64,000 bases of DNA, from positions 3,951,861-4,015,860 of the forward strand of contig NZ_CP022314.1 of NCBI RefSeq assembly GCF_003352915.1, read 5' to 3'. Both the position numbers and the translations under genes were made by a program. This DNA comes from Arthrobacter sp. PM3 (GTDB lineage: Bacteria > Actinomycetota > Actinomycetes > Actinomycetales > Micrococcaceae). How positions within the stretch are numbered: position 1 is the stretch's first letter; each line of letters begins with the position of its first letter. Below, in pieces: positions 28,386 through 37,381 of this stretch. Below the pieces are notes generated by a model. That model had not been told where the DNA came from and ran no database searches. It saw only the letters and a list, made by a program, of their open reading frames with translations.

Positions 28386-29297
28386 ATGGACTGGATTGTC
28401 TGGCTCGTCGTCATCGTTGTGGTGGTCGCTGTGATCTGGGCGATACTCAACCGCAACAAGAGCCGCCAGGGCGCGGACTCCGCATCGGCGTCCGCTGCAG
28501 CGCCGGTGGTGACGCCGGCACCAACGCCGACGCCGACACCCGCCCCGGCGCCCGAGGCCGCGGCACCGGTTGCACCGCCACCCGCGGCCGAGCCTGAGTC
28601 CGCGGCGTCCGAACCAGGGGCTGCGCAGGCTGCGCCGGCCGAGCCGCGCGTCGCAGGGGCCGCGCCGGCCCTAACGCCGGAAGGTGCCGGAGCCCCGGAC
28701 GGTTCCGAATGGGAAACCCAGTGGTCCGAGACCGCCCCGCCTGCCGGGACGCACGCCGCCGTCCACCATGAACCGGGCCATGGCGCCCACGCCGGGGCGG
28801 GGACAGAAGCTGCCGCCGCCGCCGTGCCGGTCCACCACCCCGAATACACCGGACCGCATGCGCCCACCCTGCCCGGCGCGGAGTCGGCCGCCGCTGAGCG
28901 CCTCGACGACGCCGCCCGCCCCACTGCGGTGACGCCTGAGGCTCCCGCCCCCGCACCGGAGTCCGCGGCGGAGTTCGTGCCGGAGTCGGCGCCCCTCGCC
29001 GACGCGGAAACCCTGCAGACAGCCGCCTCGTCCGCGGCGGCAGAGTCTTCTGCAAGCCACACGGCCGAGCCCGCCGGGCACCTGGCCACCGATCAGCCCT
29101 ACGGCGAGGGCTCGGCGGCTCCTGCGGCCGACGGCAGCGGCCCGGAAGGATTCACCGTCAAAGGCAACGCGTCGTCGATGATCTACCACGACGAGACGAG
29201 CCCGGCCTACGATGAAACCCGGGCCGAAGTGTGGTTTGTTTCCGCAGCGCACGCCGAGGCCGCCGGTTTCCGGCCGCCTCGCCGGACACGCCAGTAG
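28386..29297 (+). CDS. membrane-anchored Ala/Pro-rich protein with sunset-type domain
   Basis: A 303-aa protein with one N-terminal membrane helix (residues ~2-22, WIVWLVVIVVVVAVIWAIL), a low-complexity Ala/Pro/Glu-rich linker of about 220 residues and a compact C-terminal domain starting near EGFTVKGNASSMIYH. That domain, with DETSPAYDETRAEVWF and a final AAGFRPP, is the short domain called sunset in actinobacterial annotations and seen in variants of the channel-accessory protein ArfC. Function is unknown. ATG 28386 with GAAAGG upstream is chosen because the long upstream frame overlaps the LysR gene. The linker composition suggests it spans the wall or forms an extended spacer. Confidence 0.72.
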   Translation: MDWIVWLVVIVVVVAVIWAILNRNKSRQGADSASASAAAPVVTPAPTPTPTPAPAPEAAAPVAPPPAAEPESAASEPGAAQAAPAEPRVAGAAPALTPEGAGAPDGSEWETQWSETAPPAGTHAAVHHEPGHGAHAGAGTEAAAAAVPVHHPEYTGPHAPTLPGAESAAAERLDDAARPTAVTPEAPAPAPESAAEFVPESAPLADAETLQTAASSAAAESSASHTAEPAGHLATDQPYGEGSAAPAADGSGPEGFTVKGNASSMIYHDETSPAYDETRAEVWFVSAAHAEAAGFRPPRRTRQ

Positions 29298-29324
29298 CCA
29301 CCGGACGGACGGGCGCCTTCTGCG

Positions 29325-30431
29325 GTGACGCTCCCAGGTTTCTTAGGCAGGGCAACGGCCCGGGGCATGGCCCTGGCGGTTGCCCTGCTCCTTTTAAGCG
29401 GCTGTACCGACGCCGCACCCCCGCCCCCGTCGCAGTCCGGAGGCAGCCCGGCGAAGGGCACTTCGGGCGCCGCGGGGGCGCCCACGGTTACCGGCCGCAT
29501 TGACGGGCTCCAGCTTCCCTGGTCCGCCGTGTATCTGCCGGACGGCACCGCCGTCATCTCCGAACGTGACTCCGCCCTGCTCCGCACCGTCAGCGGCGGC
29601 AAACTTGGGACGATCAGCCAGGTGCCCGGCGTCGTTCCCGGCGGCGAAGGCGGCCTCCTGGGGCTTGCCCTTTCCCCGGACTTCGCCACCGACCGCTACC
29701 TCTACGCGTACCTCACCGCGGCGGCGGACAACAGGATCGTCCGCATGCGGCTCGAGGACCGCGGCGGACGGCTGGAAGCCGGCCCCGTGGAACCTGTCTT
29801 CACCGGCATTCCCAAGGCCAGTACGCACAACGGCGGGCGGATCCGTTTCGGCCCCGACAATTTCCTCTATGCGGGAACGGGCGATGCGCAGCGCCGCGAG
29901 CAGCCGCAGGACCCCTCGGCCCTGGGCGGGAAGATCTTGCGTCTGACCCCCGACGGACGGCCTGCCCCCGGCAACCCTTTCGGGGACAACCCGGTCTACA
30001 GCCTCGGGCACCGGAACGTCCAAGGACTCGCGTGGGACAGCGCGGGGCGGCTCTGGGCCAGCGAGTTCGGTCCCGACGTCAACGACGAACTGAACCTGAT
30101 TGTGCCCGGGGGCAACTACGGCTGGCCGGAGGTGACGGGTGCCCCGCACCGCTCCGGCTTCCTGGACGCCAAGGTGGTGTGGCCGTCGACGGCGGAATCG
30201 TCACCAAGCGGACTGGAAATCGTCCGCGACACGGCCTATCTGGGCGCCCTGCGCGGGCAGCGACTGTGGGTGGTTCCCCTCAAAGGCGAATACGCGGGCG
30301 ATCCTGTGAGCCAATTCACACGGGAGTATGGCCGGATCCGGAACGTTTCGCTGGCCCCGGACGGCCGCCTCTGGCTGCTCAGCAACGGACAAAACCCTGA
30401 TTTTGCGCTGATTTTGGACCTCCCGCGCTAG
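29325..30431 (+). CDS. lipoprotein PQQ-type sugar dehydrogenase
   Basis: A 368-aa protein with a lipoprotein signal (LLLLSGC at ~residue 27) followed by a six-bladed propeller of the glucose/sorbosone dehydrogenase family (GSDH, YliI-like). Motifs: GGEGGLLGLALSPDF, HNGGRIRFGPD, GHRNVQGLAWD, EFGPDVNDELN and NYGWPEV. These resemble PQQ-dependent soluble aldose dehydrogenases, which oxidise sugars outside the membrane. PQQ synthesis genes are not in the window. The GTG start at 29325 supplies the needed charged N-region; the internal ATG at 29367 would leave almost none. Confidence 0.83.
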   Translation: MTLPGFLGRATARGMALAVALLLLSGCTDAAPPPPSQSGGSPAKGTSGAAGAPTVTGRIDGLQLPWSAVYLPDGTAVISERDSALLRTVSGGKLGTISQVPGVVPGGEGGLLGLALSPDFATDRYLYAYLTAAADNRIVRMRLEDRGGRLEAGPVEPVFTGIPKASTHNGGRIRFGPDNFLYAGTGDAQRREQPQDPSALGGKILRLTPDGRPAPGNPFGDNPVYSLGHRNVQGLAWDSAGRLWASEFGPDVNDELNLIVPGGNYGWPEVTGAPHRSGFLDAKVVWPSTAESSPSGLEIVRDTAYLGALRGQRLWVVPLKGEYAGDPVSQFTREYGRIRNVSLAPDGRLWLLSNGQNPDFALILDLPR

Positions 30432-30455
30432 CGGAGCATGACCCCGACGCACCGA

Positions 30456-30485
30456 TTTCACACTGCGGCCAAACTCGTGTAGAGT
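30456..30485 (+). promoter_or_regulatory. tRNA-Lys promoter
   Basis: TTTCAC (30456-30461) and TAGAGT (30480-30485) are separated by 18 bp and lie about 65 bp before tRNA-Lys, a good sigma-70-type (SigA) promoter. Confidence 0.6.
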
Positions 30486-30548
30486 TTCATGTCGTTGCGG
30501 AGAACACCGCGGGAAATAAAAAGCCCGGGATGAACGAAAACAACAGAT

Positions 30549-30621
30549 GCACCTCTAGCTCAACTGGCAGAGCAATTGACTCTTAATCAATGGGTTCCGG
30601 GTTCGAGTCCCGGGGGGTGCA
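30549..30621 (+). tRNA. tRNA-Lys (anticodon CTT)
   Basis: Acceptor arms are GCACCTC and GGGGTGC. The anticodon stem ATTGA/TCAAT has loop CTCTTAA, anticodon CTT. The T-arm is GGGTTCGAGTCCC. CCA is encoded at 30622-30624. Confidence 0.95.
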
Positions 30622-30628
30622 CCACAAT

Positions 30629-30674
30629 GAAACCCCGTCTTCGCAGGCTTAGCGGCCTGCGAAGACGGGGTTTC
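30629..30674 (+). terminator. intrinsic terminator after tRNA-Lys
   Basis: A 20-bp stem, GAAACCCCGTCTTCGCAGGC with its complement, has a short loop and runs into TTTCTTTTT, directly after the tRNA. Confidence 0.92.
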
Positions 30675-31009
30675 TTTTTGCCGTGGGCTCATCGGGCCGG
30701 CTTCGGGGTGAGGGGTCAGGTATTAGGGGTTAGCGGCCAAAAAGTGCGAATGGCCGTTCGGAGACCACGTGGGCGTGCTTCCGCTGGCCGCCAAGCCCCA
30801 TTCCCGGTGATCCGCCGGGCCGCGGAACAACCGTGTCGGGGTTTCCCCAGCTTTGGAGGTGCCGTACGGCGTGTTGCGGAGAACCGCGGGTGCTCGGGGC
30901 CCCGGCCCCGATGAAAGTGGGGAAATTCCGGCGGGACGGGGCGGCTTTTGCCTGCCAAACGGCGCCGCACCGGGCTCAGGTACCGGGAGAATCCGCCAAC
31001 ACCCCTACG
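30675..31009. other. intergenic, no gene recognised
   Basis: I see no supported coding region. It contains GC-rich inverted repeats such as GGCCAAAAAGTGCGAATGGCC and a long run of GGGG/CCCC blocks. Short frames here lack codon bias and a ribosome-binding site. Confidence 0.4.
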
Positions 31010-31612
31010 ATGGTCAGGATGATTTCCATCCGGAAGGCTTCTCACGCGTCCGCCGCGGCCCTGGTGGTGGTGGTCTCGCCACTTGTCCTGGCGCTGCCGG
31101 CAACGGCGGCTCCCTGTTCACCGGGGAGCCTGATCCCGCTGAAGATCTGCCCGGGCTCCCCCTCTCCGGCACCGCCGACGGACTCACCAACAACGGCCAC
31201 ACCGCAACCGTCACAGCCGCCGCAACAGCCGTCCCGGCCGCCGTCGGGCACTGCTCCACCCCAAACCCCGGGACAAGAGCCCTCCCCGACAACGGAAAGC
31301 CCGGGCGCCGGGCAGCCAAAGATTCCTGCATCCGCACAGCCGCAGCCGTCGTCGTCACCGGACCAGGGCGACGCAACCCCGCCGGCCACGGGGACCCCGA
31401 CGGAAGCGGTCAAGGCCGCCACCGGCGTGTCGTCGCCGTCAGCAGCGTCCCCGGGTCCCTCCGCCTCAGCGCCGGCCGGCGGCAAGGCGGCCACGGACGG
31501 CCCAAGGCCGGACGAAGACAGGAGCCTCGCCGGCGCGTTCCTGCTCACGCTCAGCGGGCTCCTGATCAGCGCCTCGGCGGCCTTCGGCCTGAGACGGACG
31601 GCCCGGCACTAA
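31010..31612 (+). CDS. secreted Pro/Ser/Thr-rich protein with C-terminal membrane anchor
   Basis: A 200-aa protein of unknown function. A signal peptide (residues ~1-33, ALPATAA cleavage region) leads into a short Cys-containing segment (PCSPGSLIPLKICPGS). About 110 residues of Pro, Ser, Thr, Gly and Gln follow, then a C-terminal hydrophobic segment (AGAFLLTLSGLLISASAAFGL) with a basic tail RRTARH. The shape is that of a surface stalk anchored at its C-terminus, without an LPXTG motif. The start is uncertain: ATG 31010 or ATG 31019; no strong Shine-Dalgarno is seen. Low-complexity sequence makes homology hard to judge. Confidence 0.55.
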   Translation: MVRMISIRKASHASAAALVVVVSPLVLALPATAAPCSPGSLIPLKICPGSPSPAPPTDSPTTATPQPSQPPQQPSRPPSGTAPPQTPGQEPSPTTESPGAGQPKIPASAQPQPSSSPDQGDATPPATGTPTEAVKAATGVSSPSAASPGPSASAPAGGKAATDGPRPDEDRSLAGAFLLTLSGLLISASAAFGLRRTARH

Positions 31613-31628
31613 GATTGCCGGCCCAAGG

Positions 31629-31820
31629 TTAGACCTTCTCGCGGCTCCGGTCGGCTACCTTCTCCGGCTCCTCCACAGTGAATTCCTTGGTGCGGCGCGG
31701 GAAGGCCCAGAACTTGAACTCCTTTGCCTCCGGCCGGGGCTCCCGGCGTTCGGTGGATTCGCGTGCGGCATCCTTCCGGGTATCACGCCCGAAATCCTTG
31801 TAGTTCGAATAGCACATCAC
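31629..31820 (-). CDS. small charged protein of unknown function
   Basis: A 63-aa protein starting MMCYSNYKDFG and otherwise very rich in Lys, Arg and Glu. A strong AAGGAGG lies 8-14 bp before the ATG, so it is likely translated. Short MCYSNY-type proteins with a charged tail occur in Arthrobacter relatives, but no function is known to me. It converges with the preceding gene, leaving 16 bp. A second in-frame ATG is directly after the first. Confidence 0.6.
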   Translation of the reverse strand: MMCYSNYKDFGRDTRKDAARESTERREPRPEAKEFKFWAFPRRTKEFTVEEPEKVADRSREKV

Positions 31821-31962
31821 TGACCTCCTTCATGGTGATTGCCTATTAATCGTCCTCCTGATCCTCCGGCGCGTCGAGACTCCCTCGCTACCGGGGCCGC
31901 CCCGATGTACGCTCTGTCTCAGCAGCAGCGAACGCCCGCGCACCGGAAAAGGATGTACAGCC

Positions 31963-32604
31963 ATGACCGTCCCGCCCAACGCTTCCGCCCCCGGCCCTGG
32001 CTGGTACCCGGACCCCGCAGGCTCGGGCCGGCTTCAGTGGTGGAACGGAACGGCGTGGACCGGACAATTCAACCCGCCGCAGGGGCAGCCGCCGCAGTTC
32101 CAGGCGCCGGCACCGCACCCGAAGGAGCAGCGCCGGCGCATCAGTGACCGCACCCCCGTCTACAACGCCTACGTCTGGACGATCGTGGCGCTGCCGCTCG
32201 TGCCCATCATCCTGCTGATGTTCTGGAACCCGGTGCTCCGGTACCGGACTGTTGGTCCGCGGCAGACGCAGACTCTCGATCCGGCGTCGATCTTCACCAC
32301 CCCGTACTTCCTCCTGATCAGCAGCGGGTTCCTGATCTACGGCGTCGCCGCCCTGCTGGCCTACCTGGACTGGGACCGGCTGCGCAAGGACGGCGTGGTG
32401 CGCCCGTTCCACTGGGCGTGGGTGTTCCTCAGCCGGGAGGTCTATGTGATCGGCCGCTCCATCATCGTCCACGAGGTGGCACCCCGGCGCGGACTCGCCC
32501 CCGTGTGGGCCACGATCGGCGTCACCGTCCTGTCCGTGGTGCTCGTGGGCCTCAAGACGTCCGCCCTCGTGGCCAGCTTCGCGAACCAGGCCGCCTCCAT
32601 CTGA
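31963..32604 (+). CDS. DUF2510 multi-pass membrane protein
   Basis: A 213-aa protein. The N-terminal ~35 residues form a DUF2510 motif (GWYPDPAGSGRLQWWNGTAWT), followed by a Pro/Gln-rich linker and three membrane helices (~70-95, ~125-150, ~185-205). DUF2510 is an actinobacterial cytosolic motif found at the ends of many membrane proteins; its role is not established. The ATG has AAAAGGA upstream. It stands alone between the small charged protein and a convergent stress-protein gene. Confidence 0.78.
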   Translation: MTVPPNASAPGPGWYPDPAGSGRLQWWNGTAWTGQFNPPQGQPPQFQAPAPHPKEQRRRISDRTPVYNAYVWTIVALPLVPIILLMFWNPVLRYRTVGPRQTQTLDPASIFTTPYFLLISSGFLIYGVAALLAYLDWDRLRKDGVVRPFHWAWVFLSREVYVIGRSIIVHEVAPRRGLAPVWATIGVTVLSVVLVGLKTSALVASFANQAASI

Positions 32605-32666
32605 GTTCTCTCTCTCCTTGCTCCGCGCTGACGCAGGCACGCCCTAACTTTCAGCCCCCGGAACTT

Positions 32667-33098
32667 TCAGCCCCCGGACCGGATGATCAGCAGCGGGCAC
32701 TTGGCGTGGTGCGCCAACTGGGAGGAGACCGATCCCAGCAGCATTCCGGTGAACCCGCCCAGGCCACGCGATCCCACCACCAGCAGGCCGGCATCGCGTG
32801 AGGACTCCAGCAGTGCCGCGGCCGCGTTGCCCTCCACCAGGCGTCCGGTCGCCGGGACACCGGTATCGGCCACGCGTCTGAGTTCGTCGTCAAGGATTCT
32901 CTGCGCATCGCGCTCGAAGCTGGCATAGTCCCAGGCCATGCCGCCGGCGTCGGAAACATACGGAAGCTGCCAGGACGCGACGACAATCACCTCACCGCCC
33001 CTGAGCCGCGCCTCCTCCACGCCCCAGTCGAGGGCCGCCCGCGACTCTGCGGACCCGTCGACGCCGACGACGACCACGAACGGGTTACTGGTAACCAT
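32667..33098 (-). CDS. universal stress protein (UspA family)
   Basis: A 143-aa single-domain Usp. The N-terminal VVVGVDGSAESRAALDWGVEEA and the ATP-binding motif GSRGLGGFTGMLLGSVSSQ (G-2x-G-9x-G-S) are both present, so it probably binds ATP. Usp proteins help survival under starvation, oxidative or hypoxic stress. ATG 33098 is chosen because GGAGG lies seven bases upstream; in-frame upstream codons lack such a site. Confidence 0.88.
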   Translation of the reverse strand: MVTSNPFVVVVGVDGSAESRAALDWGVEEARLRGGEVIVVASWQLPYVSDAGGMAWDYASFERDAQRILDDELRRVADTGVPATGRLVEGNAAAALLESSRDAGLLVVGSRGLGGFTGMLLGSVSSQLAHHAKCPLLIIRSGG

Positions 33099-33221
33099 GC
33101 CATGCCTCCGACCCGGTTGGGGCTCACGCGTTGCCACCATCATCCGTCCACGGGCCGGGGCAGGACATCATCCGGGCAGCATGGGATGCCGCTGTGGCTC
33201 GAACCGTGAGGCTCGGGCAGG

Positions 33222-33749
33222 CTAGTTAAGCGGGGTGGCCTTGGCGACAGCATCCGGCTCGGCCGGGGAAACGGCGCCGGCGGCGAGGCCGGGATCCGCG
33301 GCAGTCACAATCGCCTTGACCTCCGGGGATGACGCCCGGTTGGCCAGCACCCGGACCACGGCCTGGAGTTCCTGACGCAGCACATCCGGGTCAATGGGCG
33401 CCGCGGCGAGCACGGAGCGTTCCATGTCCGCGGCCGCGGCAACGGCCTCACGGCCCTGGTCCGTCAGGGACACCACGTGGCTGCGCCGGTCAGAGGCGCT
33501 GCGCTCGCGCGAGATGTGGCCGTGCACTTCCAGTCGACTCAGCGTCTTCCCCATGGTCTGCGCCTGGACACGCACCAGCTGGGCCAGTTGGGCTTGCGTC
33601 ATCGGCCCGTTGGCCGACAGCACCTCCATGGCGATCACTCCGGCGTGGGTCAGGCCTATGGCCCCCAGTTTTTCGTTCCAGGAGTGTTCTACGAGACGTG
33701 CTGCCGTGGACAGTAGGCGGCCCGTGGGCCAGCGATCCAAATCAGGCAT
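33222..33749 (-). CDS. MarR-family transcriptional regulator
   Basis: A 175-aa winged-helix dimer type regulator. The helix-turn-helix is around MTQAQLAQLVRVQAQTMGKTLSRLEVHG and the wing contains SASDRRSHVVSLT. The start is taken at ATG 33749 (MPDLDRWPTGRLL). A TATACT box lies 7 bp before it on the coding strand, suggesting a leaderless mRNA; a GTG at 33815 would add 22 residues of poor quality. It is divergent from the thiol peroxidase gene, separated by about 100 bp, so it may control itself and that gene, perhaps in response to oxidants (inference). Confidence 0.8.
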   Translation of the reverse strand: MPDLDRWPTGRLLSTAARLVEHSWNEKLGAIGLTHAGVIAMEVLSANGPMTQAQLAQLVRVQAQTMGKTLSRLEVHGHISRERSASDRRSHVVSLTDQGREAVAAAADMERSVLAAAPIDPDVLRQELQAVVRVLANRASSPEVKAIVTAADPGLAAGAVSPAEPDAVAKATPLN

Positions 33750-33850
33750 ACCCAAGAGTATAGCGAGCGCCGGATTGGTCGCAGGTACGGTGCTCTCATT
33801 AGGCTGGATGGTCACGCCACTTCACGACACACCTGATTAGGGAGACACCC

Positions 33851-34324
33851 GTGCCTGAACGACTCGTCCCCGGTGCCGATGCGCCGGAATTCACCCTCAA
33901 GGACGCCGACGGGAGGGACGTGAGCCTCAGTAGCTTCCGGGGCCGGAACACCATCCTCTACTTCTACCCCGCCGCCTCCACCCCCGGCTGCACCAAGCAG
34001 GCCTGCGACTTCCGCGACTCCCTCGCCTCGCTGCAGCAGGCCGGCTATGACGTGGTGGGCATCTCCCCCGACGCGGTGGGCAAGCTTGCCAAATTCGCAG
34101 CCGCCGAGAGCCTGACCTTTCCGCTGCTCTCCGATGAGGACCACGCCGTCGCCGAGGCGTATGCGGCCTGGGGTGAAAAGAAGAACTACGGCAAGACCTA
34201 CCAGGGCCTCATCCGCTCGACCGTCGTCGTCGATCCCGACGGCAAGGTCGTCGTCGCGCAATACAACGTCCGGGCCACCGGGCATGTCGCCAAACTCCGC
34301 CGCGACCTGAAGCTCGGGGAGTAG
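33851..34324 (+). CDS. bcp: thioredoxin-dependent thiol peroxidase (BCP-type peroxiredoxin)
   Basis: A 157-aa peroxiredoxin reducing hydroperoxides with thioredoxin. The active site STPGCTKQACDFRD carries the peroxidatic Cys and a second Cys five residues later, as in the two-Cys BCP type. ILYFYPAA precedes it, and the conserved Arg occurs in GLIRSTVVVD. The GTG start at 33851 follows GGGAGA. It is divergent from a MarR regulator and followed by tRNA-Leu. Confidence 0.92.
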   Translation: MPERLVPGADAPEFTLKDADGRDVSLSSFRGRNTILYFYPAASTPGCTKQACDFRDSLASLQQAGYDVVGISPDAVGKLAKFAAAESLTFPLLSDEDHAVAEAYAAWGEKKNYGKTYQGLIRSTVVVDPDGKVVVAQYNVRATGHVAKLRRDLKLGE

Positions 34325-34411
34325 CTCACGCCGACAGTCTGCCTGACAGTAGGTACAATGGAGCCTGGCGTCCGGCGCCGGGCTTCTTGTCCCGGATCAC
34401 GACGACGCCGC

Positions 34412-34493
34412 GCGCGAGTGGTGAAATTGGCAGACACGCAGGATTTAGGTTCCTGTGCCTTCGGGCGTGGGGGTTCAAGTCCCCCCTTGCGCA
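34412..34493 (+). tRNA. tRNA-Leu (anticodon TAG)
   Basis: A class II tRNA with long variable arm. Acceptor arms are GCGCGAG and CTTGCGC, the anticodon loop ATTTAGG gives TAG, and the T-arm is GGGTTCAAGTCCC. CCA is encoded (34494-34496). A TACAAT -10 box lies at 34354-34359 with CCGACA 17 bp before it. Confidence 0.95.
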
Positions 34494-34499
34494 CCAATG

Positions 34500-34527
34500 A
34501 GAACCCCGGTCTTCGGACCGGGGTTCT
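34500..34527 (+). terminator. intrinsic terminator after tRNA-Leu
   Basis: AGAACCCCGGTC pairs with GACCGGGGTTCT over a TTCG tetraloop; a short T-containing tract follows. Confidence 0.85.
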
Positions 34528-34743
34528 TGTGCTTTCCGGCCGGTTTCCGCCGGATTCCGGCCGGTTTCCAGGCAATGTCAGGCGCTGATAAAAGAATTCC
34601 GGCCCCTCACCCATCCGTTTCTTCCAGGCACCCGAATACCCAATGAGACACCACCCCAGGGTCGGTGCCCGACAGTCGGGAAAGGGCCGCAGCGGCAAAG
34701 ACCGCAGCCGGCAACCATCGCCACAACAAAGGAGAAACCCGAA

Positions 34744-35418
34744 ATGCAGACCATCAAGCGCACCACCTTCGCCGTTGCAGGTATCGCAGCCGCCGCCATG
34801 CTCAGCCTCACTGCCTGCGGTGGATCCAGCGCCCCCGCAGCCTCCTCGGCGCCGGCCGCCGCGCCGTCGGAATCCGGCATGGCACCGTCCCCGTCCATGA
34901 GCCCCTCCGCGGCCGCCATGGACCCGGCCGCCAACCTCGTCGGCCCCGGCTGCGCCGATTATGCCGCCCAGGTTCCGAGCGGGGCCGGCTCCGTCTCGGG
35001 CATGGCCCTTGACCCGGTGGCCACCGCGGCGTCCAACAACCCGATCCTCACTACCCTGACCGCCGCCGTATCCGGCAAGCTCAACCCCAAGGTCAACCTG
35101 GTGGACACGCTGAACGGCAGCGAATTCACCGTCTTCGCCCCGACCGATGACGCCTTCAAGAAGATCGACCCGGCCACCATCGAAGCCCTGAAGTCCGACG
35201 ACGCCACGCTCAGCAAGATCCTGACCTACCACGTGGTGCCCGGCAAGATCACCCCGGACCAGATCGTCGGCACCCACAAGACCGTTCAGGGCGGCTCCGT
35301 CACTGTCACCGGCAGCAAGGATGCCCTCAAGGTCGACAACGCCAACGTTGTCTGCGGCGGCGTCCAGACCGCCAACGCCACCGTCTACATGGTCGACTCC
35401 GTCCTGATGCCCAAGTAG
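34744..35418 (+). CDS. fasciclin-domain lipoprotein
   Basis: A 224-aa secreted lipoprotein. The lipobox is LTACGG at about residue 25, followed by an Ala/Pro/Ser linker. One FAS1 domain covers roughly residues 95-224, with the conserved [14 protein letters not shown] (H1) and YHVVPGKI (H2) motifs. FAS1 proteins mediate adhesion or bind ligands at the cell surface; mycobacterial MPT70/MPB83 are the best-known relatives. An AAAGGAG site precedes the ATG. A strong terminator follows at 35471, so it is transcribed alone. Confidence 0.9.
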   Translation: MQTIKRTTFAVAGIAAAAMLSLTACGGSSAPAASSAPAAAPSESGMAPSPSMSPSAAAMDPAANLVGPGCADYAAQVPSGAGSVSGMALDPVATAASNNPILTTLTAAVSGKLNPKVNLVDTLNGSEFTVFAPTDDAFKKIDPATIEALKSDDATLSKILTYHVVPGKITPDQIVGTHKTVQGGSVTVTGSKDALKVDNANVVCGGVQTANATVYMVDSVLMPK

Positions 35419-35470
35419 GCAACTCCCAGACCCTCCTTCGCCGGTCCGGCGTGACTCCCCGGGCCATAAG

Positions 35471-35514
35471 GAGAAGCCAAGGCCCGCACCACCAGGTGCG
35501 GGCCTTGGCTTCTC
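35471..35514 (+). terminator. intrinsic terminator after the fasciclin gene
   Basis: A perfect 20-bp stem (GAGAAGCCAAGGCCCGCACC and complement) with ACCA loop lies about 50 bp after the fasciclin gene. Confidence 0.85.
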
Positions 35515-35616
35515 TGGTGCCCACGGCCGCCGAGCGATGCCCGGCCCGGCTGTCAACTAGACTGGGGCTGTTCCGCAGCCGGCGGACCATCCAGTTCCCC
35601 AGAGGTGATTCCTTCA

Positions 35617-37302
35617 GTGCCCAGCAGCAGAATGCCCAGCAGGATAGCGCGGCGGCTTGCCGCCAGCATCGGCGCCGTCCTCCTTCTGCTGCCGGTCGCA
35701 TCCTGCACGGGATCCCCTGATCCCGCGCCCGGCTCCGCCACCTCCTCCGCCGCCGCCGGCGCAGCACCCACGGCCCTGTTCACCTTCGGCACCGCGGCGG
35801 AACCGCTGGGGCTGGATCCTGCCCTGGTGTCCGACGTCGAGTCCTACCGCGTTACCCGGCAGGTGCTCGAAGGCCTCGTCGGCGTGGACCAGACCACGGG
35901 CCAGCCCACTGCCCTGCTCGCCACCGAATGGTCGCAGAGCGATGACGGCAAGTCCTACACATTCAAGCTCCGCGACAAAGTCAAGTTTCAGGACGGCACG
36001 GCCTTTGACGCCGCGGCCGTGTGCACCAACTTCAACCGCTGGTTCAACTTCCCGGAACCGCTGCGCCAGCAGGCCACCGGCACCACGTTCAAGAGCGTGT
36101 TCAAGGCCCACGCCGACCAGGCCCCGCTGTCCCTCTACAAGGGCTGCACCGCCGTCGCCCCGGACAACGTGCGGATCGACCTCACCCAGCCGTTCACGGG
36201 CTTCCTCCAGGCCCTCACTCTCCCGGCCTTCGCCATCTCCTCCCCGCGGGCCCTTGCCGCGGAACACGCCGATGTCCTGGACCAGAGCCGCGGCGGCCAG
36301 CCGGTCTCGGCCTACGGCCTGCACCCCGTGGGAACCGGGCCGTACGTCTTCGGCTCCTGGAACCCGGGCAGCGTCACCCTGACCAGCAACAAGGACTACT
36401 GGGGTGACAAGGGGCAGATCGGGACCATCAAGTTCGTCACCTACGACCACCCGCAAAAGCGCATGCAGGCGCTCCTGGACGGCAAGATCGATGGCTACGA
36501 CGCCGTCACCGTGGGGAACTTTGACCAGTTGGTCAAGAGCGGAAAGCAGATCATCCAGCGGGATCCCTTCTCTGTCATGTACCTGGGCATGAACCAGGAC
36601 ATCCCCATCCTGCAGAACCTCAAGGTGCGCCAGGCGATCGAGATGGCGCTCGACAAGGACACCCTGATCCGGCGCTTCTTCATCGACAACACCGCCCAGG
36701 CGTCCCAGTTCGTCCCGCCCAAGCTCAGCGGCTTCAACAACAACGCCCCCACGCTCGGGTACAACCCGGACAAGGCCAAGGAACTGCTGGCCGAGGCCGG
36801 GTACAAGGGCGAGGAACTGAAGTTTTACTACCCGCTCAACGTCACCCGGCCCTACCTGCCGACGCCGGAGAAGGTGTACGCGGAGATCAGCCGGCAACTG
36901 ACCGCCGTCGGGCTCAACATCAAGCCGGTGCCCGTGGACTGGGCCGACGGCTACCTGCAAAAGGTCACCTCGCCGGGCGACCACGCCCTGCACCTGCTGG
37001 GCTGGAACGGCTCATACTCCGACCCGGACAACTTCGTCGGCCCGCTCTTCGGCGAGCACACGGGGGAATTCGGTTACCAGGACCCCCAGGTCTTCTCCAA
37101 GATCGCCCGGGCCCGCGGATTGCCGGACGGTAAAGACCGCACGGCGGAGTACCAGACCATCAATGCGCAGATCGCGGCCACCGTTCCGGCGGTCCCCATT
37201 GCGTTCCCGATCTCCGCCCTGGCGCTCTCGGACCGGGTCCTGAAGTACCCGGCGTCGCCAGTGCTGAATGAAGTTTTCACAAAGGTCGAACTCAGGCCTT
37301 GA
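35617..37302 (+). CDS. ABC transporter substrate-binding lipoprotein, peptide/nickel (family 5) type
   Basis: A 561-aa lipoprotein with lipobox LPVASC. Family 5 (OppA/DppA) features are visible: [33 protein letters not shown], a [14 protein letters not shown] motif and [12 protein letters not shown]. Such proteins bind oligopeptides, dipeptides or related solutes outside the membrane and deliver them to a permease. No permease or ATPase gene follows, so it is an orphan binding protein. GTG 35617 has AGAGGTGA upstream; GTG 35605 is the other choice. Confidence 0.88.
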   Translation: MPSSRMPSRIARRLAASIGAVLLLLPVASCTGSPDPAPGSATSSAAAGAAPTALFTFGTAAEPLGLDPALVSDVESYRVTRQVLEGLVGVDQTTGQPTALLATEWSQSDDGKSYTFKLRDKVKFQDGTAFDAAAVCTNFNRWFNFPEPLRQQATGTTFKSVFKAHADQAPLSLYKGCTAVAPDNVRIDLTQPFTGFLQALTLPAFAISSPRALAAEHADVLDQSRGGQPVSAYGLHPVGTGPYVFGSWNPGSVTLTSNKDYWGDKGQIGTIKFVTYDHPQKRMQALLDGKIDGYDAVTVGNFDQLVKSGKQIIQRDPFSVMYLGMNQDIPILQNLKVRQAIEMALDKDTLIRRFFIDNTAQASQFVPPKLSGFNNNAPTLGYNPDKAKELLAEAGYKGEELKFYYPLNVTRPYLPTPEKVYAEISRQLTAVGLNIKPVPVDWADGYLQKVTSPGDHALHLLGWNGSYSDPDNFVGPLFGEHTGEFGYQDPQVFSKIARARGLPDGKDRTAEYQTINAQIAATVPAVPIAFPISALALSDRVLKYPASPVLNEVFTKVELRP

Positions 37303-37381
37303 CGCCCGGGGTCAATTTCAGTTAGTGGGCGGTGCAGGGATATTCTGTGACAGCCAGAGCCGCTGCTATCGGAGACTGATT

